From Deltaproteobacteria bacterium (GTDB lineage: Bacteria > Desulfobacterota > DSM-4660 > Desulfatiglandales > HGW-15), in the NCBI GenBank assembly GCA_019308985.1, contig JAFDHB010000119.1:1-13087 (forward strand): a stretch of 13,087 nt of DNA, read 5' to 3'. A program made the position numbers and the translations under genes. Numbering within the stretch: the stretch's first letter is position 1; every line of letters begins with the position of its first letter. The notes below the pieces were generated by a model, which worked only from the letters and a program-made list of their open reading frames with translations, had not been told where the DNA came from and did not search any database. This document shows, piece after piece, positions 1-6,140 of the stretch.

Positions 1-370
1 GAAGTGGAGGATTGTTGGCTGTGCGGTCGTAGGTGTAGATCCCAGAATAATGGGGATCGGGCCTATACCTGCGGTGAGGAAGCTGTTCAAACAAACTGGA
101 TACAGATTGGAAGACATTGAGTTGATTGAGATCAACGAGGCATTTGCAGCATCTTCCCTTGCGGTTGAAAGGGAACTCGGGCTTGACCGGGAAATCGTGA
201 ATGTCAACGGCAGCGGGATAGCCCTTGGACACCCGATAGGAAACACGGGCTGCAGGATCGTTGTCAGCCTTATCCATGAAATGGAAAGAAGGGGCGCGAC
301 AAAGGGTATGGCCGCATTGTGCGGGGGTGGCGGCCTCGGTGAGGCAATCATCGTTGAACGGGAAAGGTAA
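1..370 (+). CDS. Thiolase (acetyl-CoA acyltransferase family), C-terminal part; 5' end outside the window
   Basis: The reading frame is open from base 2 to a TAA at 368-370 and gives 122 residues that match the C-terminal half of a thiolase. Visible family motifs, in order, are NEAFAA, then [11 protein letters not shown], which carries the catalytic His, then CGGGGLG near the C-terminus, which carries the second catalytic Cys. The nucleophilic Cys of the N-terminal half lies upstream of the window. Thiolases cleave or form 3-ketoacyl-CoA in the cytoplasm, typically as the last step of beta-oxidation or of CoA-linked degradation of cyclic and aromatic acids. The chain length specificity cannot be read from this piece. 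The 3' end looks intact. The next recognisable coding sequence downstream is a broken transporter gene, so any operon partners on that side have been lost. Confidence 0.93.
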   Translation, partial: KWRIVGCAVVGVDPRIMGIGPIPAVRKLFKQTGYRLEDIELIEINEAFAASSLAVERELGLDREIVNVNGSGIALGHPIGNTGCRIVVSLIHEMERRGATKGMAALCGGGGLGEAIIVERER

Positions 371-434
371 AGGTAAAGGCCGTTCAGTAGATGGATAAGA
401 GGAGATCGGCAGTAAGTTGAATGTGAACCTTTAA

Positions 435-569
435 GGAGAAAGGGAGATATGGTTTGAGTCCTCAGAGCCGATAAGAAAGAAGTGGGTCGAGAAAATGGAA
501 GCCGAGGGCAAACCAGGAAGGGCGGTATACCATGAGGCATTGAGGCTGATAAAGAAGTACAGTAAATAG
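435..569 (+). pseudogene. Remnant: last ~40 codons of a TRAP substrate-binding protein (dctP)
   Basis: Reading in the frame that ends with TAG at 567-569 gives a tail running from KKWVEKMEAEGKPGRAVY to LRLIKKYSK. This aligns with the C-terminus of the intact DctP in this window (TKWIEKAEAAGLPGRAVY to LRLIKAYQNK), including an identical 12-base stretch AGGCTGATAAAG. Similarity is recognisable from about base 447. The frame is closed by TAA at 432-434 and has no start codon with a ribosome site, so the first ~300 codons are missing. The fragment is followed after 13 bases by a dctQ gene, the normal gene order of a TRAP operon. It is therefore the stump of a second TRAP locus, cut by a deletion or rearrangement between the thiolase and this point. 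Confidence 0.85.
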
Positions 570-582
570 GGGACGACCTCCG

Positions 583-1158
583 ATGCCTCTTGTGAAGGTT
601 TCACGATACATAGAGGGGAAAATCAATATATTGAGTCGGTTGATGGGAATCATTGCCATTTCCGTCCTGGTGGCGATGATGCTCTTTACCGTACTGAATG
701 TCGTCATGAGGGCATTTTTCAACAGGCCCATACCCGGCGATGTGGGACTCGTAGAAGTTGGGATGGTATGCGTTGGTTTTCTCAGCCTTGGATGGTGCGC
801 GGTAAAAGGTATGCATATCAGCGTGGACCTGGTCGTGTCCTTCCTCCCGAGAAGAGTCCGGGCGGTATTCAACAGCTTCGGCTACTTGGTCGCCCTGGGG
901 ATATTCCTGCTGATAGCCTGGCGAAGCTTTCTCGAAGGCATTGCCAATAGAGAATTGCATAACCTTTCAGCCACGCTGGCATTCCCCATATTCCCCTTTT
1001 ATTGGGTCACGGCCCTGGGGTACGCTGTCCTGTGTCTCGCGACCCTGCATCGGCCGAGGTTTACAGAAGCCTCAAGAAGACCCCGAGTGAGTACTTCAAG
1101 GGGAATTTCTATGTCACCACCAGTGGAATGTTCTGGCACCCTGCGCTCAAGTTCGTGA
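583..1158 (+). pseudogene. TRAP transporter small membrane subunit DctQ, 3' end lost and replaced by an out-of-frame tail
   Basis: Residues 1 to about 155 are a normal DctQ: four hydrophobic segments, the FFNRPIPG turn after the first, and the FLSLGWCAV motif, all collinear with the intact DctQ at 10331 (RLLGY, FFNTPITG, FLSLAWCAV). The match runs through LGYAVLCLATL at about base 1047 and then stops, where the intact copy continues for roughly 20 more residues. From there the frame reads through a fragment of an amidohydrolase gene in the wrong frame, giving an Arg/Ser-rich tail that is not a domain. No dctM follows, so even if a protein is made it has no large subunit at this locus. The start at 583 has only a weak ribosome site. 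I take this as a pseudogene, though the fourth membrane segment is nearly complete. Confidence 0.85.
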
Positions 1159-1313
1159 TCTCGGTGCTTGGACCTGAAAGGATACTCTTTGCGGTGGATT
1201 ATCCCTACGAATCGAGCCTGGAGGCGGTCAATTTCATTGAATCAGCTCCAATCAAGGACTCGGACAAAAAAAAGATCGCCCATCTGAACGCGGAATCGCT
1301 TCTGGGGCTATAG
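1050..1313 (+). pseudogene. Remnant: C-terminal ~85 codons of an amidohydrolase-2 family decarboxylase
   Basis: The frame ending with TAG at 1311-1313 contains SEYFKGNFYVTTSGMFW, then ALKFVISVLGPERILFAVDYPYE, and ends KKIAHLNAESLLGL. This is the C-terminal signature of the Amidohydro_2 family of metal-dependent nonoxidative decarboxylases (gamma-resorcylate, 2,3-dihydroxybenzoate and 5-carboxyvanillate decarboxylases), including the Asp of the F-A-V-D-Y-P motif that acts at the metal site in the family. About three quarters of the gene is missing. The sequence begins directly where the DctQ similarity ends, around 1041-1060, in a different frame. The simplest reading is one deletion that removed the end of dctQ, the whole of dctM and most of the decarboxylase. 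The fragment suggests that the old locus handled a phenolic or aromatic acid, but this is inference. Confidence 0.85.
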
Positions 1314-1340
1314 GCGGGGGTGCGACAATCATGTATTCCT

Positions 1341-1363
1341 CTGTCAAGAAAAATGCTTGACAG
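1341..1363 (+). promoter_or_regulatory. Perfect 8-bp inverted repeat, probable TetR-type operator
   Basis: CTGTCAAG (1341-1348) and CTTGACAG (1356-1363) are exact reverse complements separated by 7 bases. The right half contains the whole -35 hexamer of the promoter for the downstream TetR-family gene. A palindrome of this size over a promoter beside a TetR gene is the usual layout of an autoregulatory operator. No other full copy was found by eye in the window; a TTGACAG half occurs at about 8955 inside a coding region. Confidence 0.7.
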
Positions 1364-1385
1364 GGAAAAGTACGGCAATTATACA
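1357..1385 (+). promoter_or_regulatory. Sigma70-type promoter for the TetR-family gene
   Basis: The -35 box is TTGACA (1357-1362), a perfect consensus. It is followed by a 17-base spacer and TATACA (1380-1385), which matches the -10 consensus at four of six positions including TATA. The predicted transcript starts around 1392, about 45 bases upstream of the GTG start of the regulator gene. The -35 box lies inside the inverted repeat at 1341-1363, so binding there would block transcription. Confidence 0.7.
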
Positions 1386-1437
1386 TAAACCGAGCGTTTG
1401 ATCGAAGAAAAGCCGACAGGTTTTTCAGGAGGATGCA

Positions 1438-2103
1438 GTGGCCACCGCAGAGAAAGAGCCGATAGCCAGTAAGAGAGAGATACAGGAGAGGGTGTTCGCT
1501 GAAGACGCCGAATTTGCCTCGACTCAGAACCCTTGCCTGATCGAGAAGAGACACCGGCAGATCGTAGAAGGGGCTTGCAAGGTCTTTTTTGAGAAGGGGT
1601 ACCATCCCACGACGACGCGCGAGATCGCGAAGGCGTGCGGGATGTCCATTGGCCAGTTATACCATTACATATCCTCCAAGGACGACGTGCTGTATCTCGT
1701 CCATAAACACATGCACAGGATATGGTACGACTACCTCAAGGAGTCTGATGTAGGGAGAATAGAGGATCCAGTTGAAAAGCTGGAAAAGGCCTTACGGCAG
1801 ACTCTGCTGTTCATGGTGGAAAACAGGAAGCTCGTTCAATTCGTGTATGCCGAGAGCAAGTATCTAGATAAGAAATACCTCAAGATAGTCCTGGATATGG
1901 ATGTGATCGGGTTCTGGTACGACCTCCTGGAGGAACTCAATACCAAGACCTCATTGAGGGTCGAATCGGATTTCCTGAGCAGTGTTGTCGCTTACCTGCT
2001 GGCATTTCTCGCCTTGAGGGGCTGGACATTGAAGGAGAAGCCCGGCACAAAGCACGTGGACAAACTGGTTGAGTTTATCCTGAGGGGATTAGGGGTGAGA
2101 TGA
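1438..2103 (+). CDS. TetR/AcrR-family transcriptional regulator
   Basis: This 221-residue protein has a TetR N-terminal DNA-binding domain at about residues 38-85: the segment from GACKVFFEKGYHPTTTREIA through MSIGQLYHYISSKDD is the typical helix-turn-helix followed by the Y-x-Y-F/I-x-S/N-K-(D/E) end. It is preceded by about 35 extra residues with no recognisable domain. The C-terminal ~130 residues are the variable helical ligand-binding and dimerisation part, so the ligand cannot be predicted. The start is GTG, chosen because AGGAGG (1427-1432) sits five bases upstream. An ATG at 1433 is in another frame. The gene has its own promoter and operator-like palindrome just upstream and precedes the enzyme and transporter genes on the same strand. 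It is likely the local repressor, possibly responding to the substrate or a CoA thioester of it; the ligand is inference. Confidence 0.93.
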   Translation: MATAEKEPIASKREIQERVFAEDAEFASTQNPCLIEKRHRQIVEGACKVFFEKGYHPTTTREIAKACGMSIGQLYHYISSKDDVLYLVHKHMHRIWYDYLKESDVGRIEDPVEKLEKALRQTLLFMVENRKLVQFVYAESKYLDKKYLKIVLDMDVIGFWYDLLEELNTKTSLRVESDFLSSVVAYLLAFLALRGWTLKEKPGTKHVDKLVEFILRGLGVR

Positions 2104-2272
2104 ACGATCATGTCTCCTTTCCTGATATTTGAGCGTAAGCGGGCTGTCGCACATAGCTTGATCAACGATTGGGCCCATTACGGAACGATGAAGTGGGCTG
2201 CCGTCAGAGACAGGACAATGGAGATAATTTGGGCAAAGGTCCGTTTAGGGAATTCAATTAGGGGAGGAAGGC
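2104..2272 (+). other. Intergenic region between the regulator and the enzyme genes
   Basis: These 169 bases hold the ribosome site of the next gene (GGAGG at 2263-2267) and no clear promoter, terminator or inverted repeat. A reading frame of 59 codons starts at ATG 2110 and ends at TAG 2287-2289. It resembles no family I know and is poorly supported, but it could be a decayed fragment. With no terminator visible, transcription from the regulator promoter may continue into the enzyme genes. Confidence 0.4.
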
Positions 2273-3037
2273 TTGACTCTAGAGGGTAGGGTAGCCATAG
2301 TCACTGGGGCAAGCAGGGGACTCGGCAAGGAGATCGCGAAAGGACTGTCCAGGGAAGGGGCAAGGGTTGTTATTGCGGCCAGGAGTGAAAAGGACACCAG
2401 CGAACTCCCGGGGACTATTTACGAAACCGCCGAGGAAATCAAGGCTTCAGGTTCGGACGCTCTGGCCATCAGGTGTGATGTAACCGACGAGGACAGTGTA
2501 ACCCTGATGGTCAACAAGGCCGTCGAGGAATTCGGACGCCTTGATATCCTTGTCAACAATGCAGGCGTGGCGTTCTATTTTCCCATTGTCGAGACGCCGA
2601 CAAAACGCTGGGAGCTGGTCTTCAGGGTAAACGTGCTGGGGGCCTTTTTGTGCGCAAAGGCCGTTCTGCCCCACATGATAAGGCAGAAAAGGGGAAGCAT
2701 AGTCAATATCTCTTCCCTGGCCGCTGATGAACGGGACGAGGGAACAGTCCCAACGGGCGTTGCCTATGCTGCATCCAAGGCCGCCCTTGACCGCCTCACG
2801 TGGGGGCTGGCCACGGAAGTGGGTAAATACAATATTGCGGTCAACGCGGTAAAGCCCCACAGAGTGGTAGATACGGAAGGCATGAGGCTCTGGCAGCCAG
2901 GTGAAGACAGGTCCCAATGGCAATCAGCGGAAATGATGGTCAAGGCCGTAAACCTGCTCGCTATCCAAGACGGTAAGGGAATTACAGGCATGGTAGCAAC
3001 TGATCGAGAAGTATGCGCGTGGCACGGCCTTATATAA
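2273..3037 (+). CDS. Short-chain dehydrogenase/reductase (SDR)
   Basis: A 254-residue classical SDR, a soluble NAD(P)-dependent oxidoreductase acting on an alcohol or ketone (often a 3-hydroxyacyl-CoA or cyclic alcohol). Residues 11-18 are TGASRGLG, the nucleotide-binding glycine motif. NNAG is at 95-98, the active-site Ser is in NISSL at about 147-148, and Y165 and K169 form the YxxxK pair in YAASK. The Ser-Tyr spacing is a few residues longer than usual because of an Asp/Glu-rich insert (ADERDEGT). The substrate cannot be told from sequence. The start is TTG at 2273, supported by GGAGG five bases upstream and by its position at the normal N-terminus. It lies 20 bases upstream of the next gene and is probably the first enzyme gene of the operon. 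Confidence 0.92.
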   Translation: MTLEGRVAIVTGASRGLGKEIAKGLSREGARVVIAARSEKDTSELPGTIYETAEEIKASGSDALAIRCDVTDEDSVTLMVNKAVEEFGRLDILVNNAGVAFYFPIVETPTKRWELVFRVNVLGAFLCAKAVLPHMIRQKRGSIVNISSLAADERDEGTVPTGVAYAASKAALDRLTWGLATEVGKYNIAVNAVKPHRVVDTEGMRLWQPGEDRSQWQSAEMMVKAVNLLAIQDGKGITGMVATDREVCAWHGLI

Positions 3038-3057
3038 ATCATGTTAGGAAAGGAATT

Positions 3058-4551
3058 ATGGCTCTTAAGACACCGGAAGAATACATAGAAAGTCTAAGGG
3101 ATGGGCGCGTAGTTTACTGTAACGGAGAGAGGGTCAATGATGTTACTACCCACCCGATCCTGAAAATATGCAGGGACTGGGTGGCAATGGACTACGTCCT
3201 TGAAAACGATCCGCGATACCAAGACCTTTTGACTGAAAAGGATCAGGACGGTGACCGGGTCAGTTTTGTCCTGAAGCCCCAGAGGAGCAAGGAAGACCTG
3301 CTGAGATTGAGGGAGATCGTCAAGCTTTGGGCAAGGGTTTGCCTGGGGAAGCCGCCCGGGGCCAAGTTTGTCGCAAAGGACGGTCTGAATGCCGTGACCG
3401 TTGTCAGTCAAAGAATTGACAAGAAGTATGGAACGAAATATGCCGGGAACGTGGATGCCTACCGGAGACATCTCCAGAAGAACGATCTGTCTTTTGCCAT
3501 GGGGCTGACGGACGTAAAGGGAGATAGGAGCCTGAGGCCTTCCCAGCAAAAGCAACATCGGGATTTCTATGTCAGGATCGTGGAGGAAAGGGAAGACGGA
3601 ATCGTGGTGAGGGGAGCCAAGGCGCACATAAGCCAGGCCCCATTATGTAACGAGATCCTGGTAGCCCCCTGCCGGGCAATGAAAGAAGAAGACAGTGCCT
3701 ATGCGGTCGCTTTCGCCCTTCCCCTGAACAGCAAGGGGATCACCATGATTTCCGCGGAACCCGAGGTCCATGACGCGGGAAATCTCTTTGATCACCCCAT
3801 AGCCGGCAGCGTATACATCAATGATGCAACCATCATCTTCGACGATGTCTTCGTCCCCAATGAAAGGATATTCCTGAAGGGTGAGTGGGAGTTCGCAGGA
3901 CAGATAGCTTACATGTTCGCCAACTTCCACCGCCTGAGTGCAGAGACGTACAAGGCCATGGAGCTGGAACTGTTCACAGGGGCGGCTGCCTTGATGGCGG
4001 AGTACAACGGGGTCGAGCGTGCGCCCCATATCCGGGAAAAGCTTACATGGCTGGTTATGTATACTGAAGCGGTGGAAGTCATGGGCAGGGCCGCGTGTGA
4101 ATATTGCGCCTCAGAGCCGGATTCGGACCTGGTCTATCCGAACCCGATGTACGCAAACATTTGCAAGCACTACTTCGCCGATAACTGGCACCAGGCGACC
4201 AAATATATCCAGGATATAGCAGGCGGTATCGTGGCCACCTGTCCATCATCGAGGGACTTTCAGAATCCGGAAATTCATGACCTGCTCGAGAAGTATCTCG
4301 GGGCAAAGGATGGGGTTCCTACAGAGCACAGGCTTAGACTCGTCAAGTTGATCCGTGACTTAACATCCTCCTACGAGGACGTGCTGACCATCCACGCTGA
4401 AGGGTCACTCGAGGCCCAGAAACTTTCCATTTATGCCCTGGCTGATTTCGATCGTTACAAGGCAGCGGCAAAGAGGGCAGCAAGGATAGATGACGGAACA
4501 AGGGACGGGCTTTACAGCGAGCTTCCGGAATTTCCCCCTGCACTACCCTAA
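3058..4551 (+). CDS. HpaB/4-hydroxybutyryl-CoA dehydratase superfamily flavoprotein lacking the Cys cluster ligands
   Basis: The 497-residue protein belongs to the 4-hydroxyphenylacetate 3-hydroxylase (HpaB) / 4-hydroxybutyryl-CoA dehydratase (AbfD) superfamily, which has an acyl-CoA-dehydrogenase fold that binds FAD. It reads most like AbfD: KYGTKY, NDLSFAMGLTDVKGDRS, HIREKL, GAAALMAEYNG, IQDIAGGIVATCPSS, and a near-identical length (AbfD about 490). In AbfD the [4Fe-4S] cluster is held by Cys99, Cys103, His292 and Cys299. Here the equivalents by my alignment from memory are Pro100, Phe104, His291 and Tyr298, so only the His remains. That argues against the radical dehydratase reaction and for a flavin-only function such as hydroxylation, desaturation or non-radical elimination. 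The true reaction is unknown. The start is ATG 3058 with AGGAAAGGA at 3046-3054. An in-frame ATG at 3013 overlaps the preceding gene and lacks a ribosome site. Confidence 0.88.
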   Translation: MALKTPEEYIESLRDGRVVYCNGERVNDVTTHPILKICRDWVAMDYVLENDPRYQDLLTEKDQDGDRVSFVLKPQRSKEDLLRLREIVKLWARVCLGKPPGAKFVAKDGLNAVTVVSQRIDKKYGTKYAGNVDAYRRHLQKNDLSFAMGLTDVKGDRSLRPSQQKQHRDFYVRIVEEREDGIVVRGAKAHISQAPLCNEILVAPCRAMKEEDSAYAVAFALPLNSKGITMISAEPEVHDAGNLFDHPIAGSVYINDATIIFDDVFVPNERIFLKGEWEFAGQIAYMFANFHRLSAETYKAMELELFTGAAALMAEYNGVERAPHIREKLTWLVMYTEAVEVMGRAACEYCASEPDSDLVYPNPMYANICKHYFADNWHQATKYIQDIAGGIVATCPSSRDFQNPEIHDLLEKYLGAKDGVPTEHRLRLVKLIRDLTSSYEDVLTIHAEGSLEAQKLSIYALADFDRYKAAAKRAARIDDGTRDGLYSELPEFPPALP

Positions 4552-4602
4552 AGGATTGAGGGAAAGGGTTCGCACCTGCCCGGCCCGAAGGAAGAGCTTA
4601 TT

Positions 4603-4653
4603 ATGACTGAGCGAGACAAAAGGCAGAAGAGATTACAAAGGGCCAAAGCGTGA
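4603..4653 (+). CDS. 16-codon reading frame overlapping the next gene; leader peptide or stump of an M24 gene
   Basis: ATG at 4603 has a fair ribosome site (GAAGGAAGAG, 4588-4597) and opens a frame MTERDKRQKRLQRAKA that ends at TGA 4651-4653. The stop overlaps the alternative GTG start (4650) of the FAD protein. The peptide resembles the N-terminus of the M24 protein encoded further down (YERLRKERLQRAKEQ at residues 15-29), sharing RLQRAK. It may be a truncated relic of a second M24-type gene, or a small translated leader that couples translation to the next gene. It is too short to be sure of either. Confidence 0.35.
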   Translation: MTERDKRQKRLQRAKA

Positions 4654-4664
4654 CGGGAGAGGTA

Positions 4665-6116
4665 ATGAAGGCAGACCTTGTCGTCATAGGTGGGGGTGGT
4701 GCGGGTCTTGCCGTTGCCACGGCCGCTTCAGAAAAAGGAGCCCGGGTAACGGTCTTGGAGAAGCATGGCCTTGGTGGTAATTCTGCTCTTGCGTTCGGTC
4801 TGTTCGGTGCCGAAAGTCCAACCCAGAAACGTCTCAACATTGATTGCTCCGTAGAAGAACTCTTCAGACAGGCCATGGACTTCGCCCACTGGAGAATCAA
4901 TCCAAGGATCGTTCGTGCGGTCATGGACCGATCCGGAGATACCATAGGGTGGTTGGAAGAGAAGGGCCTCAAGTTCGAGTGCATACCCTACTTTCACCTC
5001 CCCGACCAAAAGGCATTGACATGGCACGTGCCCGATGGCGGCGGAGCCGAATTGATCCGGGTCCTTAAACAGAACTGCGAGAACCTCGGAGTTGAACTCA
5101 TGAGACAGACTCCGGCCAGGAAGATAATCATCTCGAACAGGGGTGAGCTCAACGGTGTCTTGGCGGAAAGGAGGGGGGAAGAACTTGTCATTGATACGAA
5201 GGCCGTGGTCATATGTACCGGGGGTTTTGGTGGGAACAGGGAACTGCTCAGGAAATACTGCCCCGAATACAATGACAACATGGTATGTTTCGGATTACTC
5301 CACAGGGGAGATGGGCTCCTCATGGCCAATGAAATCGGTGCTGCCAATGAAGGGCTGGGCATACTCCAGTTGAGCGGACCCATTACGCTGGGCAAAATGA
5401 ATCTGACCCTGGGGAAGCCGCCCCACGGGAGGGAGGTGACCCTGTATTTCAACATCGTGATGGAACCAAGCACGGTTTGGCTGAACAAGCAAGGAAAGAG
5501 GTTTATTGACGAGGCCATCTGTCATGATCACCACTTGAGTTCACACGCAGTCGCGAGGCAGACGGACGGAGTGTGTTACACGGTCTTCGATGACAAGGTC
5601 ATGGAGAGGATGCTCTCTGAGAACGTGAATCCCGAGTTGAAGCTCAAGAATTTCCGCGGCGGGCCAAGGCGCCTTTCGGGCAAGGAGGGAGAGGCCGTCA
5701 GGGACTCCCTCCGGATGTTTGAGACCATCGAAGAGATTGCAGAGTGGATGGGGGCCGATCCAGGCGTGTTAAGCACCAACATAGAGGAATACAACCACGC
5801 CTGTGATCGAGGGTACGATCCTCTCTTTGGGAAGCAGAGGAGACACCTCCAGGCGCTGCGGACCCCTCCCTTCTATGCCATTCGATGGCATCCAACCTTC
5901 CCGAACACCATTGGGGGCATTAAGGTCAACGAATACATGGAAGTCTTGAACGAGCAGGATGAACCCATTCCGGGAGTTTATGCCGCGGGCGTGGATACCG
6001 GAGGATGGATATCGGAGACCTATTTCATAAAGCTTAGCGGATTCGCCCTGGGCTATGCCGTGAATTCCGGGCGCATTGCCGGAGAAAATGCTGCACTGTT
6101 TGCGATGGGCGGGTGA
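4665..6116 (+). CDS. FAD-dependent oxidoreductase of the fumarate reductase/succinate dehydrogenase flavoprotein family
   Basis: The protein (483 residues from ATG 4665) has an N-terminal FAD-binding fold: VVIGGGGAG at 6-14, VLEK with the ribose-binding Glu32, then GGNSA. A second nucleotide motif, ICTGGFGGN, lies mid-protein, and a C-terminal GGIKVN, PIPGVYAAG and GRIAGENA complete the FAD_binding_2 architecture. It is a single-domain enzyme, with no cytochrome or FMN domain, no signal peptide and no membrane segments, so it is cytoplasmic and probably transfers electrons by an external partner. The His and Arg that act in fumarate reductases (TGGVHGANRLGG) are not conserved here: the region reads TGGWISETYFIKLSG, with Lys456 at the likely Arg position. 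So it probably dehydrogenates or reduces something other than succinate/fumarate, as 3-ketosteroid dehydrogenase-like relatives do. ATG 4665 has GGGAG at 4655-4659. A GTG at 4650 would add five residues. Confidence 0.9.
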   Translation: MKADLVVIGGGGAGLAVATAASEKGARVTVLEKHGLGGNSALAFGLFGAESPTQKRLNIDCSVEELFRQAMDFAHWRINPRIVRAVMDRSGDTIGWLEEKGLKFECIPYFHLPDQKALTWHVPDGGGAELIRVLKQNCENLGVELMRQTPARKIIISNRGELNGVLAERRGEELVIDTKAVVICTGGFGGNRELLRKYCPEYNDNMVCFGLLHRGDGLLMANEIGAANEGLGILQLSGPITLGKMNLTLGKPPHGREVTLYFNIVMEPSTVWLNKQGKRFIDEAICHDHHLSSHAVARQTDGVCYTVFDDKVMERMLSENVNPELKLKNFRGGPRRLSGKEGEAVRDSLRMFETIEEIAEWMGADPGVLSTNIEEYNHACDRGYDPLFGKQRRHLQALRTPPFYAIRWHPTFPNTIGGIKVNEYMEVLNEQDEPIPGVYAAGVDTGGWISETYFIKLSGFALGYAVNSGRIAGENAALFAMGG

Positions 6117-6140
6117 TTTCTAAGGGCAAAGGAGCTGCAA

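Noticed and set aside
1048..1158. Arg/Ser-rich C-terminal tail of the first DctQ as a new domain
   Set aside because: It is the amidohydrolase fragment read in the wrong frame; the correct frame gives a clear family match.
2110..2289. 59-codon open frame between the TetR and SDR genes
   Set aside because: Only a weak ribosome-like site, no recognised similarity, and it overlaps the supported SDR start; mentioned only as intergenic content.
4994..5518. 174-codon open frame on the minus strand
   Set aside because: It lies wholly inside the FAD oxidoreductase gene, has no ribosome site and resembles no family; it is a shadow of the codon pattern.
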